Under the pieces are notes generated by a model, which saw nothing but the letters and a program-made list of their open reading frames with translations, was not told the origin of the DNA and made no database searches. From a virus, in the IMG/VR virus record IMGVR_UViG_3300006224_000025, positions 1 to 32,795 of that record: DNA of 32,795 nt. One strand, given 5' to 3'. Below, piece by piece: positions 15,265-23,671 of the stretch (the first letter of the stretch is position 1; each line of letters starts with the position of its first letter). Made by a program: the position numbers and the translations under genes.

Positions 15265-16710
15265 ATGGAAAGAACAAAGAAACCTATAAGTAAGGGTCAA
15301 CAGATAAAAACATTTAGTGAATTGGTTGGCCGAGCAATGTTAGCCACCAAAATGGGTATTCAATTTGGTGGTAACCGAAATCTATATGATGCTCTTGGCT
15401 ATAAAGAAAAACTCACCTTTGAAGATTATCTTTCTCGATATACAAGACAAGATATTGCCAAAGCTATTATTGATCGTCCTGTAAAAGCTACATGGCAAGG
15501 TCCTCTTGAATTAATAGAATCTAATGAACCTGAAGATACTGAATTTGAAAAGGCTTGGAAGGAGTTAGATCGTAAATTAGGATTAAAAACATTACTTTCC
15601 AGAGTAGATCGTTTGACAGGTATTGGAGAATATGGTATATTACTCTTGGGATTGGACGATGTAAAAAATCAGGAAGGATTTATGAAGCCTGTTTCTGAAG
15701 AAGGAGAACATAGTCTGATGTACGTTAAACCATTTGGGCAAAAGACAGCCAAGATAGATTCTTATGAAGAGAATCCTAAGAGTGATCGTTATGGTAAACC
15801 TCTTATATATGCTATTGGTGTTCAAGATATAGCTTCTAAAAGTGATCAGATAGTAAAAGTACATTATTCTCGAATTATTCATATAACAGATGATAACTTG
15901 GAATCTGAGGTGCTTGGAACACCTCGATTAGAAGCTGTGTTTAATCGGTTAATGGATTTAGAGAAGTTGGTAGGAGGTGATGCTGAGATGTTTTGGAGAG
16001 GTGCTCGTCCAGGCTTTCATGGTAAGGTGGATCCAGAATATACAATGACACAAGAAACAAAGGATGATTTACTTAACCAACTGGATGAATATGAACATGA
16101 CCTTCGCAGATTTCTTATTAATGAAGGAGTTGACGTGGAAGCATTAACACAGGCAATAGCTGATCCTGCTAACCATGTGGATGTCCAAATACAAATGATT
16201 TCTGCTGTAACAGGTATTCCTAAGAGAATTTTAACAGGAAGTGAACGTGGGGAGTTAGCGAGTACACAGGATACTGGAGAATGGCTTGCATACGTACAGG
16301 CTCGTAGAGAGGACCATGCGGAGCCACGTATAGTACGTCCTTTTGTAGATAGGCTGGTAGAACTAACGATTCTGCCTAAGCCAAAAGAGGATTATACTGT
16401 AAATTGGAAGGATCTATTTTCCGTTAGTGAGAAAACAAGAGTTGAGATAGGTAAAGGACGTGCTAATGCATTACGCGAATATACCTACAACCCGATAGCA
16501 GAAGCTATTATACCACCTGATGCCTTCTTAGAAAAATTCTTAGGTTTCACTGCAGATGAGATTACAATGATACGTAAGATGAGGGATGAACAACTTGGAG
16601 AGGAAGTTATGGATATTGTAAAAGATACAATAGACAAAGAAACTGAACCTACCCCAGTCCTACAAGGACCGGGGGTAAGATCAACTGTAAAACAAAAGCC
16701 AGTTAAATGA
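15265..16710 (+). CDS. Portal protein (DUF1073 type)
   Basis: This 481-residue protein would form the dodecameric portal, through which DNA enters and leaves the head and on which the terminase docks. Family-typical parts are the N-terminal YDALGYKEKLTFEDYLSRYTRQDIAKAIIDRPVKATW, the segment GIGEYGILLLGLDD, and the very characteristic ILTGSERGELASTQDTGEWLAYV near residue 325-348. The C-terminal 60 residues are charged and probably disordered. The start follows a weak AAGAG. The stop overlaps the next start in ATGA. The head module begins here, far from the terminase, because about 11.5 kb of fibre and lysis genes lie between. Confidence 0.9.
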   Translation: MERTKKPISKGQQIKTFSELVGRAMLATKMGIQFGGNRNLYDALGYKEKLTFEDYLSRYTRQDIAKAIIDRPVKATWQGPLELIESNEPEDTEFEKAWKELDRKLGLKTLLSRVDRLTGIGEYGILLLGLDDVKNQEGFMKPVSEEGEHSLMYVKPFGQKTAKIDSYEENPKSDRYGKPLIYAIGVQDIASKSDQIVKVHYSRIIHITDDNLESEVLGTPRLEAVFNRLMDLEKLVGGDAEMFWRGARPGFHGKVDPEYTMTQETKDDLLNQLDEYEHDLRRFLINEGVDVEALTQAIADPANHVDVQIQMISAVTGIPKRILTGSERGELASTQDTGEWLAYVQARREDHAEPRIVRPFVDRLVELTILPKPKEDYTVNWKDLFSVSEKTRVEIGKGRANALREYTYNPIAEAIIPPDAFLEKFLGFTADEITMIRKMRDEQLGEEVMDIVKDTIDKETEPTPVLQGPGVRSTVKQKPVK

Positions 16711-17663
16711 ATGAAGTAATAGCATATAGGTTTTCTGTTTATAGTAAGGTGGATCCTACACATACTACAGCATTAAGAAATGCTTTTGCCAACGAGATGA
16801 AGAGACGTTTCATCGAATTGAAGAAAGTAATCAAGGTGGCGATAGTAGATCAGGATTGTTTTGGATTAACAAGTTCAAAGGTATCCCTCTTCCAAATGGT
16901 TCCTCCTGGTGTTGGTGCTTTTAATTTTCTACGGAATCCAGCCAAGGTAGAAGTTTTTATGCGTTGGTTACAACATCAGGTTGACAGAGGATTGCTTACG
17001 ATTGGGGAATTTCAACAGATTGGTACAGCAGTTGAAGGAGCTTGGACGAACAGATATGTATTGGATTCTTACAAGCGTGGAGTAATACGAGCAAGATATG
17101 AATTACAAAAGGCAGGATATAAGGTTCCTGGATTGGATGATGTAGGAGGGATTGATGCTGTTATGGGAACACCTTTCCATATGGACAGAGTAGGTTTGTT
17201 ATTTACACGAGTATTCTCTGAATTGAGAGGTGTTACAGAATCTATGGATTCTCTTATTAGCCAGATACTCTCTCAGGGAATGATTGATGGAGATGGACCT
17301 GCTTTAATAACTCGCAAACTTATGGCTGCAATAGATGGAACAGGTACTGCTACATTAGGAATAACAGATAAACTGGGTAGATTTATTCCAGCTCAACGAA
17401 GAGCGATGATGATAGCACGTACAGAACTTATAAGAGCTTTTCATTTAGCAGCTATACAAGAGTACAGAAATTGGAAAGTGGAAGGAGTTTATGTAAAGGC
17501 AGAATGGAGTACAGCTGGAGATAATAGAGTTTGTGAAAGGTGTGCAAAATTACAAGGCAAAATATTTACATTAGATGAAATAGAACCAATGATTCCGCTT
17601 CATCCACAATGTAGATGTATGGCATTACCATATATTAAAGAAGTGCAACAATATTTAAAATAG
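16707..17663 (+). CDS. Minor head protein, SPP1 gp7 / Mu F type
   Basis: This 318-residue head-morphogenesis protein probably associates with the portal inside the prohead. The C-terminal domain carries the family signature: ARTELIRAFHLAAIQEYR, then WSTAGDNRVCERCAKLQGKIF (C276, C279) and PLHPQCRCMALP (H299, C302, C304), which could bind a metal ion. The N-terminal half is helical. It overlaps the portal gene by 4 nt and is followed by an AGGAGG for the protease gene. Function in detail is unknown for most members. Confidence 0.88.
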   Translation: MNEVIAYRFSVYSKVDPTHTTALRNAFANEMKRRFIELKKVIKVAIVDQDCFGLTSSKVSLFQMVPPGVGAFNFLRNPAKVEVFMRWLQHQVDRGLLTIGEFQQIGTAVEGAWTNRYVLDSYKRGVIRARYELQKAGYKVPGLDDVGGIDAVMGTPFHMDRVGLLFTRVFSELRGVTESMDSLISQILSQGMIDGDGPALITRKLMAAIDGTGTATLGITDKLGRFIPAQRRAMMIARTELIRAFHLAAIQEYRNWKVEGVYVKAEWSTAGDNRVCERCAKLQGKIFTLDEIEPMIPLHPQCRCMALPYIKEVQQYLK

Positions 17664-17675
17664 GAGGACAAAATT

Positions 17676-18956
17676 ATGCCATGGAGTGTAGGAGATGTAG
17701 ATGAACACAAGAAAGGACTCAGTGACGAGCAGAAATCGAGGTGGGTAGCGATAGCTAATTCCGCTCTCAAAAGTTGTATGAGTAAAGGTGGAAGTGATGA
17801 AGAATGTGCCGCTTCTGCCATTCGTCAGGCTAATGGTGTGGTAGGACATAGTGAATATGAACACTATTCCATCCACAAGAATAAACAAGATCCAAACTAT
17901 GCTGTACAGGAAAAGATACATCAGGGAAAGAATCATATGGTGGTTCCTGTAGTGATGATGGTGGAGGGCGTTCATCATGGGAGCCATGGGCCGATGCTTC
18001 ATCTAATTGACGAATTGGGACGCTTCCCAGAAATGTGGAATGGCATACCAATCGTAATCAATCATCCCGAAGTGGATGGCATGAATGTATCGGCCAATTC
18101 CCCTGATATCATAGAACAGTCGATTGGACGAGTTTATAATACTCATGTAGATGGTTCTAGGTTGGCAGCAGAATTGTGGATAGAAACTGAAAAGCTGAGG
18201 TTACTATCCGTAGAGGTATTGGAGAATTTACAGAAGGGAATACCTTTAGAAGTCAGTTTGGGAATGTTTACAGAGGATGAACCCTTAACAGGGGATTGGA
18301 ATGGCGAACCGTACGAAGCCATCGCCAGAAATCATAGACCAGATCATTTAGCTCTTCTGCCCGGCGGAGTTGGTGCCTGTTCGATGAAAGATGGTTGTGG
18401 TATTCGTGCTAATAGCAATAATGCAGCCGAAGGTTCTGGCTTTAAGAGAACTAAAGTAAATATTAATATTAATCCAAAGGAGGTTATCAAAATGGCAGAG
18501 AATGTCGTATGTCCGCCTTGCATCAAAACAAAAGTAGATGCCTTACTTGCTAACAAGCAAGGGAAGTTTACTGAGGATGACAGGCCATGGCTGGAAACTC
18601 TATCAGAACCGCAGTTAGACAAACTTGTCCCGACTGTGATTGAAGTAGAAAAGACAGTGGAAGTAAATGTCCTTTCTGATGAAGATAAGCAAATTATCGC
18701 AGATTACAAACGTCAGAAAGCAGAGAAAAGAACTCTAATGGTACAGACAATTCAGACTAATCTGGGAAAAGAAACCTGGACTGATGATGTACTTGCTACG
18801 ATGAAGGACGACGTACTTGAAAAAGTTGTTGGTCTGGTAAACAAGAAGAAAGTGGTTGATTATTCCCTAAATGGGGGAGGATCAAATCTTCAGGAAAATG
18901 AATGTAAGGAGGAGCCACTCCCACCTACAGGTATCAAGTTTAAAACTAATAAATAG
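17676..18956 (+). CDS. Prohead protease (DUF2213 type) fused to scaffold domain
   Basis: This is a 426-residue protein. Residues 3-55 resemble a ChaB-like start found on phage proteases (WSVGDVDEHKKGLSDEQK... to AASAIRQANGVV). Residues about 80-235 are DUF2213-like: WNGIPIVINHPE (H130), GIPLEVSLGMF (S194) and NHRPDHLALLPGGVGAC. H130 and S194 are my candidates for catalysis, unproven. From M273 on, the protein becomes a charged helical scaffold-like domain and can be made alone from an internal start at 18492. The protease would remove scaffold during maturation. AGGAGG at 17662-17667 lies 8 nt before the ATG. The decoration and capsid genes follow. Confidence 0.85.
   Translation: MPWSVGDVDEHKKGLSDEQKSRWVAIANSALKSCMSKGGSDEECAASAIRQANGVVGHSEYEHYSIHKNKQDPNYAVQEKIHQGKNHMVVPVVMMVEGVHHGSHGPMLHLIDELGRFPEMWNGIPIVINHPEVDGMNVSANSPDIIEQSIGRVYNTHVDGSRLAAELWIETEKLRLLSVEVLENLQKGIPLEVSLGMFTEDEPLTGDWNGEPYEAIARNHRPDHLALLPGGVGACSMKDGCGIRANSNNAAEGSGFKRTKVNININPKEVIKMAENVVCPPCIKTKVDALLANKQGKFTEDDRPWLETLSEPQLDKLVPTVIEVEKTVEVNVLSDEDKQIIADYKRQKAEKRTLMVQTIQTNLGKETWTDDVLATMKDDVLEKVVGLVNKKKVVDYSLNGGGSNLQENECKEEPLPPTGIKFKTNK
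18478..18956 (+). CDS. Internal in-frame scaffold protein, with its own ribosome binding site (CDS from ATG 18492)
   Basis: Inside the protease gene an AGGAGG (18478-18483) lies 8 nt before an in-frame ATG at 18492. The sequence and spacing match the sites of the neighbouring head genes. Translation from it gives a 154-residue protein, MAENVVCPPC..., with a CPPC near the start, a mixed charged helical middle and a tail ending GIKFKTNK. The arrangement is the same as lambda C/Nu3, where the scaffold is the C-terminal part of the protease gene. The codons upstream encode a low-complexity linker (VNININPKEV), consistent with a domain joint shaped by the ribosome site. Confidence 0.75.
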
Positions 18957-18971
18957 TAGGAGGAAGAAGCA

Positions 18972-19439
18972 ATGAATATTGCACATAACACAGTAATTCT
19001 GAAGAACTACTCGAATGTATTTGAGGAACACCTTGCGGGTGGGACAATATATCCGGGTATGCTTCTTATTATGTCTGCGGCTGATACGGTCGTTGCACAT
19101 AATGATGATGCCCCAGCAGCTGGCACGATGGTCATGTTTGCTGTGGAAGATGCCCTTCAGGGCAGATCTATTGATGATCCTTATGTATCGGGAGATCCAG
19201 TCAAAGTTTGGATTCCTTATCGTGGGGATTATGTTTATGCTATTCTTGAGGATGGCGCTAATGTAGCAGTTGGAGCTTACCTTGAGTCTAATGGTGCTGG
19301 TTATTTACAGGCATTCTCGTCTGGTAATGGTGCTGTTGCTCAGGCAATGGAAGCACTTGATCTTTCTGGCTCCTCTGGAGAAGAAACATCAGAAGCTCCA
19401 TTTGGCTTCAACAAGAGAATCAAGGTTAGAATATTATAA
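18972..19439 (+). CDS. Capsid decoration / head-stabilising protein
   Basis: This 155-residue protein lies directly before the major capsid gene. It is beta-rich and typical of capsid decoration or head-fibre-like proteins: AGGTIYPGMLLIMSAADTVVAHND, an AAGTMVMFAVEDALQG stretch, VSGDPVKVWIPYRGDYVYAIL and an EDGANVAVGAYLESNGAGYLQ end. It would bind outside the HK97-fold lattice. AGGAGG at 18958-18963 lies 8 nt before the ATG, suggesting high expression. The assignment rests on pattern and position. Confidence 0.75.
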   Translation: MNIAHNTVILKNYSNVFEEHLAGGTIYPGMLLIMSAADTVVAHNDDAPAAGTMVMFAVEDALQGRSIDDPYVSGDPVKVWIPYRGDYVYAILEDGANVAVGAYLESNGAGYLQAFSSGNGAVAQAMEALDLSGSSGEETSEAPFGFNKRIKVRIL

Positions 19440-19458
19440 TGAAAAGGAGGAAAATAAA

Positions 19459-20568
19459 ATGGTAAACGTTGATTTAATTGTTGACGGTAAAGCTCAAGGA
19501 GCTTTGGCAAACTACATTGCAGCCAATGGAAGAATGGATCCTAACAAGATGCGACCTTTCCTTGGTGCTGATAACAAACCGTATTTCTCGGTGTACAAAG
19601 GTGGGGATCCCACAATTCAGGAAAACTGGACTGTTATTCCTGCCTTAAATGTTAATGCTACTCTCCGCAGGGATGAGTGGAAAGCATTAGATGATGCTGT
19701 TGTAAGAGCAGCTGATTACAGGCTTGGTGGTATTGATGATCTAAAAGCCAGAGGACTTACTTATACATTAGGAAATGCTATGGGAACAACTGTTCTCGAA
19801 TGGCATGACGTTGCAGGTGATCTGGAGGCTGATATATCAATGGATGGAATAACAAGGGCACTCAACAATCGTCCTGATTGGAATTACAATTATATTCCAA
19901 TACCCATCGTTCACGTTGATTATGAAATCAATGCAAGAGAATTGGCTACCAGCCGGAACATGGGTAATCCTCTGGATACTACAATGGCTGAACGTGCAGC
20001 TCGTGCTGTATTGGAAAGATTGGACAAAATGTTATTTACCAGCCTTACTTACAGTTATGGTGAGAAAGACAGCCATAGTCGGAACACAATTTACAGTTAT
20101 GTAAATCATCCTGACAGACACCAGATTTCTCTGGGAACTGCTTGGGACGATTCCAGCATTACTGGTAAGGCTATTGTTGATCAGATCATTTCCTGGAAGC
20201 AGCACAGCATTGAAGCCAGACACTATGGTCCATGGCAGATCTATATCCCAACAGCATATGAAACCATACTGGATGAGGATTATGTAGGGACCACACCTGA
20301 CACTGCTCCAAACACAACCATCCGTCAAAGGATAATGCAGATTTCTGGCATCCTTGGTATCAAAGTTATAGATATCCTGGCTGCTGATAATATTCTGATG
20401 GTTCAAATGACATCGGATGTTGTACGTTTGGTTCAGGGACTTGGATTACAGAATGTTCAGTGGGGAGAAGAAGGTAATTTTGTTACCAAATACAAAGTTC
20501 TCACCATCCAGGTACCGCAGATCCGTTCAGATCCTGCAGGTCGAAGTGGAGTATTGCATATTGCATAA
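19459..20568 (+). CDS. Major capsid protein, encapsulin-like HK97 fold
   Basis: This 369-residue main shell protein resembles the encapsulin/Linocin-M18 branch of the HK97 fold: TLRRDEWKALDDAVVRAADY, then LEADISMDGI, IPIPIVHVDYEINARELATSR and AERAARAVLERLDKMLFT. The C-terminal part contains WQIYIPTAYETILDEDY and DVVRLVQGLGLQNVQW. I start at ATG 19459 because AGGAGG at 19445-19450 lies exactly 8 nt upstream; the frame stays open back to 19270, but that overlaps the decoration gene. No long cleaved N-terminal delta domain is seen, consistent with a separate scaffold. A hairpin with T-run follows the gene. Confidence 0.88.
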   Translation: MVNVDLIVDGKAQGALANYIAANGRMDPNKMRPFLGADNKPYFSVYKGGDPTIQENWTVIPALNVNATLRRDEWKALDDAVVRAADYRLGGIDDLKARGLTYTLGNAMGTTVLEWHDVAGDLEADISMDGITRALNNRPDWNYNYIPIPIVHVDYEINARELATSRNMGNPLDTTMAERAARAVLERLDKMLFTSLTYSYGEKDSHSRNTIYSYVNHPDRHQISLGTAWDDSSITGKAIVDQIISWKQHSIEARHYGPWQIYIPTAYETILDEDYVGTTPDTAPNTTIRQRIMQISGILGIKVIDILAADNILMVQMTSDVVRLVQGLGLQNVQWGEEGNFVTKYKVLTIQVPQIRSDPAGRSGVLHIA

Positions 20569-20575
20569 CATTAAT

Positions 20576-20600
20576 TTCACTAATCAAGTGATATTTTTTA
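20576..20600 (+). terminator. Weak terminator after the capsid gene
   Basis: TCACT (20577-20581) pairs with AGTGA (20587-20591) around AATCA, followed by TATTTTTT. The core CTAATCAAG is shared with the hairpin after the tail tube gene (27244-27264). A short stem suggests partial termination, which would give more capsid message than downstream message. Confidence 0.55.
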
Positions 20601-20613
20601 AAAAAACATTATT

Positions 20614-20967
20614 ATGGAACGTACAAAAAGAACAACAAAAGAAGGTGAAATCCAATGGAGAAAGATGGGAGGAGGATTCCTTCATCTACCCAACAGGATA
20701 ATTAAACCTGGCGATGTGTTTTTTGCTCGTCCTGCTGATATCCCAAAGGCTTTTCGTGATACAGTAATTCCTTTAGATAAGGAAGAATTGAGGTCAGTAG
20801 AAGAGAATCCCGTTGAGTTAATTCTGGTTAACAAACCAGAATATACTAAGGTAAAACGGGAAGGGAGTAATTGGTGGGATATTGTGGATGCTCAAGGAAA
20901 GGTTATCAATGAAAAAGCCTTGCGTGAGCCACAGGCAGAAGAGTACCTTCAATCTCTACAAAGATGA
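20614..20967 (+). CDS. Unknown 117-residue protein between capsid and modification genes
   Basis: The protein starts MERTKRTTKEGEIQWRKMGGGFL and then has a compact domain with IIKPGDVFFARPADIPKAFRDTVIPL, which reads like a small beta-barrel adaptor. It continues with YTKVKREGSNWWDIVDAQGKVINEKALR near the C-terminus. Similar proteins often sit after the capsid gene in phages, but the function is unknown. It overlaps the first cassette gene by 4 nt (ATGA). It could be a head protein or the acceptor or adaptor for the modification enzymes. No SD is visible. Confidence 0.65.
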   Translation: MERTKRTTKEGEIQWRKMGGGFLHLPNRIIKPGDVFFARPADIPKAFRDTVIPLDKEELRSVEENPVELILVNKPEYTKVKREGSNWWDIVDAQGKVINEKALREPQAEEYLQSLQR

Positions 20968-21692
20968 GATGGAGTGTACCTCCTATTTGGGAAGGAGGAG
21001 ATGTATGGATACTTGGTGGGGGTTCGTCTGTACCCAAGCAGTTCGGGATCCCTGACGATGTTATACAAAACGTGGTAAAGGGAATATCACCACCAAGCGC
21101 CTACTCTCCATATATGAGTGCATTACATAATAAACACGTGATAGGAATAAACGTGGCATATTTGATAGGAGAGTGGATTGATATGTGCTTCTTTGGAGAT
21201 GGGAAGTTCTTTACTCCCCACAAGGAGAGGTTAGCAAAATGGCCGGGATTAAAGGTTACTTGTTTTAAAGGTCTTGAGAAGGTACCTTGGGTAAAATATT
21301 TGTTACAGGATGCTGCACACTCACGTGGAATTAGTAAAGATCCGTCCACTGTTTCTTGGAATGTAAATAGTGGTTCTGCTGCAATAAGTGTTGCAGCACA
21401 TACGGGAGCGAAGAGAATAATATTGTTAGGATTTGATATGCGTTTTAATAATGAAGGAGAAAGACATTGGCATCATTTATATAAAGGAGTCAGTTCTGAA
21501 CCTCCTATTATCAAAGGAAGAAGGAGAGCTACAAATCCACCGTTTGACTTTTCAAGGCATCTGAGAGGGTTTCCACAGATAGCGGAAGATGCAAGAAAGA
21601 TGGGAATTGAGATATTAAATGCAAGTCCAGATAGTGCAATTACACAATTTCCAAAGTTTACAGTAAAAGAATTATTATTTGATAACAGTTAA
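20964..21692 (+). CDS. DUF115/MptE-like glycosyltransferase-type protein
   Basis: This 242-residue protein opens with a nucleotide-binding-like strand and loop, VWILGGGSSVPKQF. Its core is SGSAAISVAAHTGAKRIILLGFDMRF (about 138-163), the hallmark of DUF115/6-hydroxymethylpterin pyrophosphokinase MptE-like proteins. These include motility-associated (Maf) glycosyltransferases, and relatives with a GT42-like fold occur. HWHH follows. It is the first gene of the cassette and overlaps the preceding gene by 4 nt. Attaching a sugar such as a nonulosonate-type residue to a virion protein is possible; the substrate is unknown. Confidence 0.7.
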   Translation: MRWSVPPIWEGGDVWILGGGSSVPKQFGIPDDVIQNVVKGISPPSAYSPYMSALHNKHVIGINVAYLIGEWIDMCFFGDGKFFTPHKERLAKWPGLKVTCFKGLEKVPWVKYLLQDAAHSRGISKDPSTVSWNVNSGSAAISVAAHTGAKRIILLGFDMRFNNEGERHWHHLYKGVSSEPPIIKGRRRATNPPFDFSRHLRGFPQIAEDARKMGIEILNASPDSAITQFPKFTVKELLFDNS

Positions 21693-21693
21693 G

Positions 21694-22452
21694 ATGAAAA
21701 TAACACAGGGATATCAATCAAAATCATTAAGTGCATTTGAATACGCAAAAATGCACAAGCTCAGGAAGTATGATGATCGGCAGGAGCCACTCGTGGTATT
21801 TGGTTGTTATTCTAACGAAGATATTGATATAATTAAAAATCATAAATCGACTGTCATTATTCAATGGGCAGGTCTTGATTCAAAAAGATGTGGACATTCT
21901 CCATTTATTAAAGCAAGGAATATAATAAATGTCAGTCCTCATCCTCATATTGTGTCCTTTTTTGAACGGATAGACGTAAAATGTCATTTTATAAAGTGGG
22001 CTATTAATGAAACCATTCATTCACAGGTTCTGGGAGATAAGGTATATAGTTATGTGAATAAGAACAATCCTGTGTATTATGGTAGTGAAGTCTTAAAAAC
22101 AATAAAGACAGATTATGAAATATTGATTGCAGATTATACCTACCCAACGAGCAGCTTTCCAAAAGATTTGATATATTCTAAAGCCTTCCTTGGTTTACAA
22201 TTATGTAATTATACAGGTGGAGGGTTTGGCATTGTTGAAATGGGATTGCGTGGAATAAGAGTGGTTACCAATGTTTTAAAACTTCCACATACAATACCTT
22301 GGAGTTGTACCTGTGATATAGAAGAGGTTATAAATGCTGAGTCTTGTAACATAGGAAAGATTAATAAAGAATTGGCGTGGGCTGTATATGATTCAGTTCT
22401 GTGTACAGAGAAATTGGAATGTTATGATTTAGATCAATTAATGATAGCATGA
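21694..22452 (+). CDS. Putative glycosyltransferase, GT-B-like
   Basis: This is a 252-residue protein from ATG 21694; a TTG at 21681 region would add five residues. The early strand LVVFGCYSNEDIDIIKNHKS and IIQWAGLDSKR resemble the first Rossmann half of GT-B enzymes. The late segment YTGGGFGIVEMGLRGIRVVTN resembles the nucleotide-sugar site, where a conserved Glu lies in a G.GI.E..L.G.P pattern. The enzyme class is therefore likely but weakly supported. It ends with an ATGA overlap into the methyltransferase gene. Confidence 0.6.
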   Translation: MKITQGYQSKSLSAFEYAKMHKLRKYDDRQEPLVVFGCYSNEDIDIIKNHKSTVIIQWAGLDSKRCGHSPFIKARNIINVSPHPHIVSFFERIDVKCHFIKWAINETIHSQVLGDKVYSYVNKNNPVYYGSEVLKTIKTDYEILIADYTYPTSSFPKDLIYSKAFLGLQLCNYTGGGFGIVEMGLRGIRVVTNVLKLPHTIPWSCTCDIEEVINAESCNIGKINKELAWAVYDSVLCTEKLECYDLDQLMIA

Positions 22453-22961
22453 ATAACAAGATGGAAGAAATGAGAGTAGGTGTGTTAAAGATAGGATTAT
22501 TGGATTTAATAATGGAATTGCCTTCTCATTTGATTATGGTAGAAATTGGGTGTTTTAAAGGAGAGAGTACTGAATTGTTTTTAAACTCTGGAAAGGTTCT
22601 GAGACTGTATGCTGTGGACACGTGGAGATCTGGGAGATTTAGACAGGCGGAAGTCTTGTTTGATAAAAGGTTTAAGGATAGTAAAGAAAGAGGAAAGATT
22701 AAGAAATTAAGAATGACTATGTCAGAGGCTATACCCTTTCTGCCAAAGGTGAATTTTGTTTATATTGATGGAGATCATACGTATGAATGGGTAAAAAAGG
22801 ATATAACAAATTCCCTAAGGATTCTTAGAAAAGGAGGAATACTTGCAGGACATGATTACGTGAATAGAGGTAATGTGGGTGTTATTCAAGCTGTCAATGA
22901 AATGGTAGGTGTACCTGATAAAATATATAAGGATTCAAGTTGGTTAAAATTAATAGTATGA
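22449..22961 (+). CDS. Class I SAM-dependent methyltransferase (Methyltransf_24-like)
   Basis: This 170-residue protein has motif I IMVEIGCFKGEST (about 29-41), an acidic end of strand two AVDTW, and YIDGDHTYEWVKKDI (about 105-119), followed by LRKGGILAGHDY. This is the pattern of the small Methyltransf_24 group, many of which methylate sugars or glycosylated products and use D/H residues near the active site. In this setting sugar O-methylation is a reasonable inference. Both ends overlap neighbouring genes in ATGA, so it is tightly coupled in the cassette. Confidence 0.8.
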   Translation: MNNKMEEMRVGVLKIGLLDLIMELPSHLIMVEIGCFKGESTELFLNSGKVLRLYAVDTWRSGRFRQAEVLFDKRFKDSKERGKIKKLRMTMSEAIPFLPKVNFVYIDGDHTYEWVKKDITNSLRILRKGGILAGHDYVNRGNVGVIQAVNEMVGVPDKIYKDSSWLKLIV

Positions 22962-23671
22962 AGATAGTTACCGCAGCATTTGCTTATAATGAAAGACCAT
23001 ACATTCCATTCATGGTAGAATATTACCGTGAGCAAGGCTGTGATCTTTTCATACTGGATAATTATTCAACAGATGGTACCTATGAATGGTTAATAGAACA
23101 TGGTGTTACCACGGCTCGGGTAGATACCAGAGATTCTTTTTTACTTGTTAAATTACAGGCAACATTGTTAGCAGGGCTGAGAAAGATAAAACCTGATTGG
23201 GTTGTCTATTGTGGGATTGATAGTTATTATTGCTTTAAAGGAACAATTAGGGAGGAGATTGAGAAAGCAGAAAGTCTTGGATATAATATGATTGAAGTCA
23301 ATCATTTTTCAATGTATAATACAGGAGAGAAATTTCAGTTACCATTCACAAGAAATTATTTTTACGGGGCAAACCATAGAAGGTTACAGATGATAGGAAA
23401 ATTTGTACCAACATTTAAATTCGTAGCTGATGCTCTTTACATGCCAAATAAGAAGGTTTATGTGAGTGATGGTATGTTTGTTAATTATGGAATGTGTAAA
23501 CCCCGTATCGAGCGAGAAATCACGTTTGCTCGGCGAAAAAGAGCTTGGTTGCTTGGGGAGTATAGAGGACATGGTGTTCATTATGCTCCAGCACAACGGA
23601 GACAGTGGATTTGGAGTAAGGAAGAATTAATAGATATAAGAACAACAGAATTTTTTAAGCTAATGAAATGA
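22958..23671 (+). CDS. GT-A (family 2-like) glycosyltransferase, degenerate DxD
   Basis: This 237-residue protein runs from ATG 22958, which overlaps the previous stop. The start IVTAAFAYNERPYIPFMVEYY and the nearby FILDNYSTDGTYEWL are typical of the glycosyltransferase 2/92-like group of bacterial GT-A enzymes. Where these have a D.DEF metal site, this protein has VVYCGIDSYYCF (about 83-93), so only one Asp is kept. It may use a different metal ligand or be inactive. The rest includes a long helical and basic C-terminus with FARRKRAWLLGEYRGHG. It overlaps the next gene by 4 nt. Confidence 0.75.
   Translation: MKIVTAAFAYNERPYIPFMVEYYREQGCDLFILDNYSTDGTYEWLIEHGVTTARVDTRDSFLLVKLQATLLAGLRKIKPDWVVYCGIDSYYCFKGTIREEIEKAESLGYNMIEVNHFSMYNTGEKFQLPFTRNYFYGANHRRLQMIGKFVPTFKFVADALYMPNKKVYVSDGMFVNYGMCKPRIEREITFARRKRAWLLGEYRGHGVHYAPAQRRQWIWSKEELIDIRTTEFFKLMK

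Noticed and set aside
19270-19458. Longer start for the major capsid protein
   Set aside because: Overlaps the decoration gene; the perfectly spaced AGGAGG marks ATG 19459.
19459-20568. True encapsulin nanocompartment
   Set aside because: Portal, scaffold, protease and terminase are all present, so the encapsulin-like protein is a phage capsid.
15265-20640. Shared MERTK start of the portal and the 117-residue protein as a homology signal
   Set aside because: Only five residues match and the sequences diverge immediately; chance is enough.
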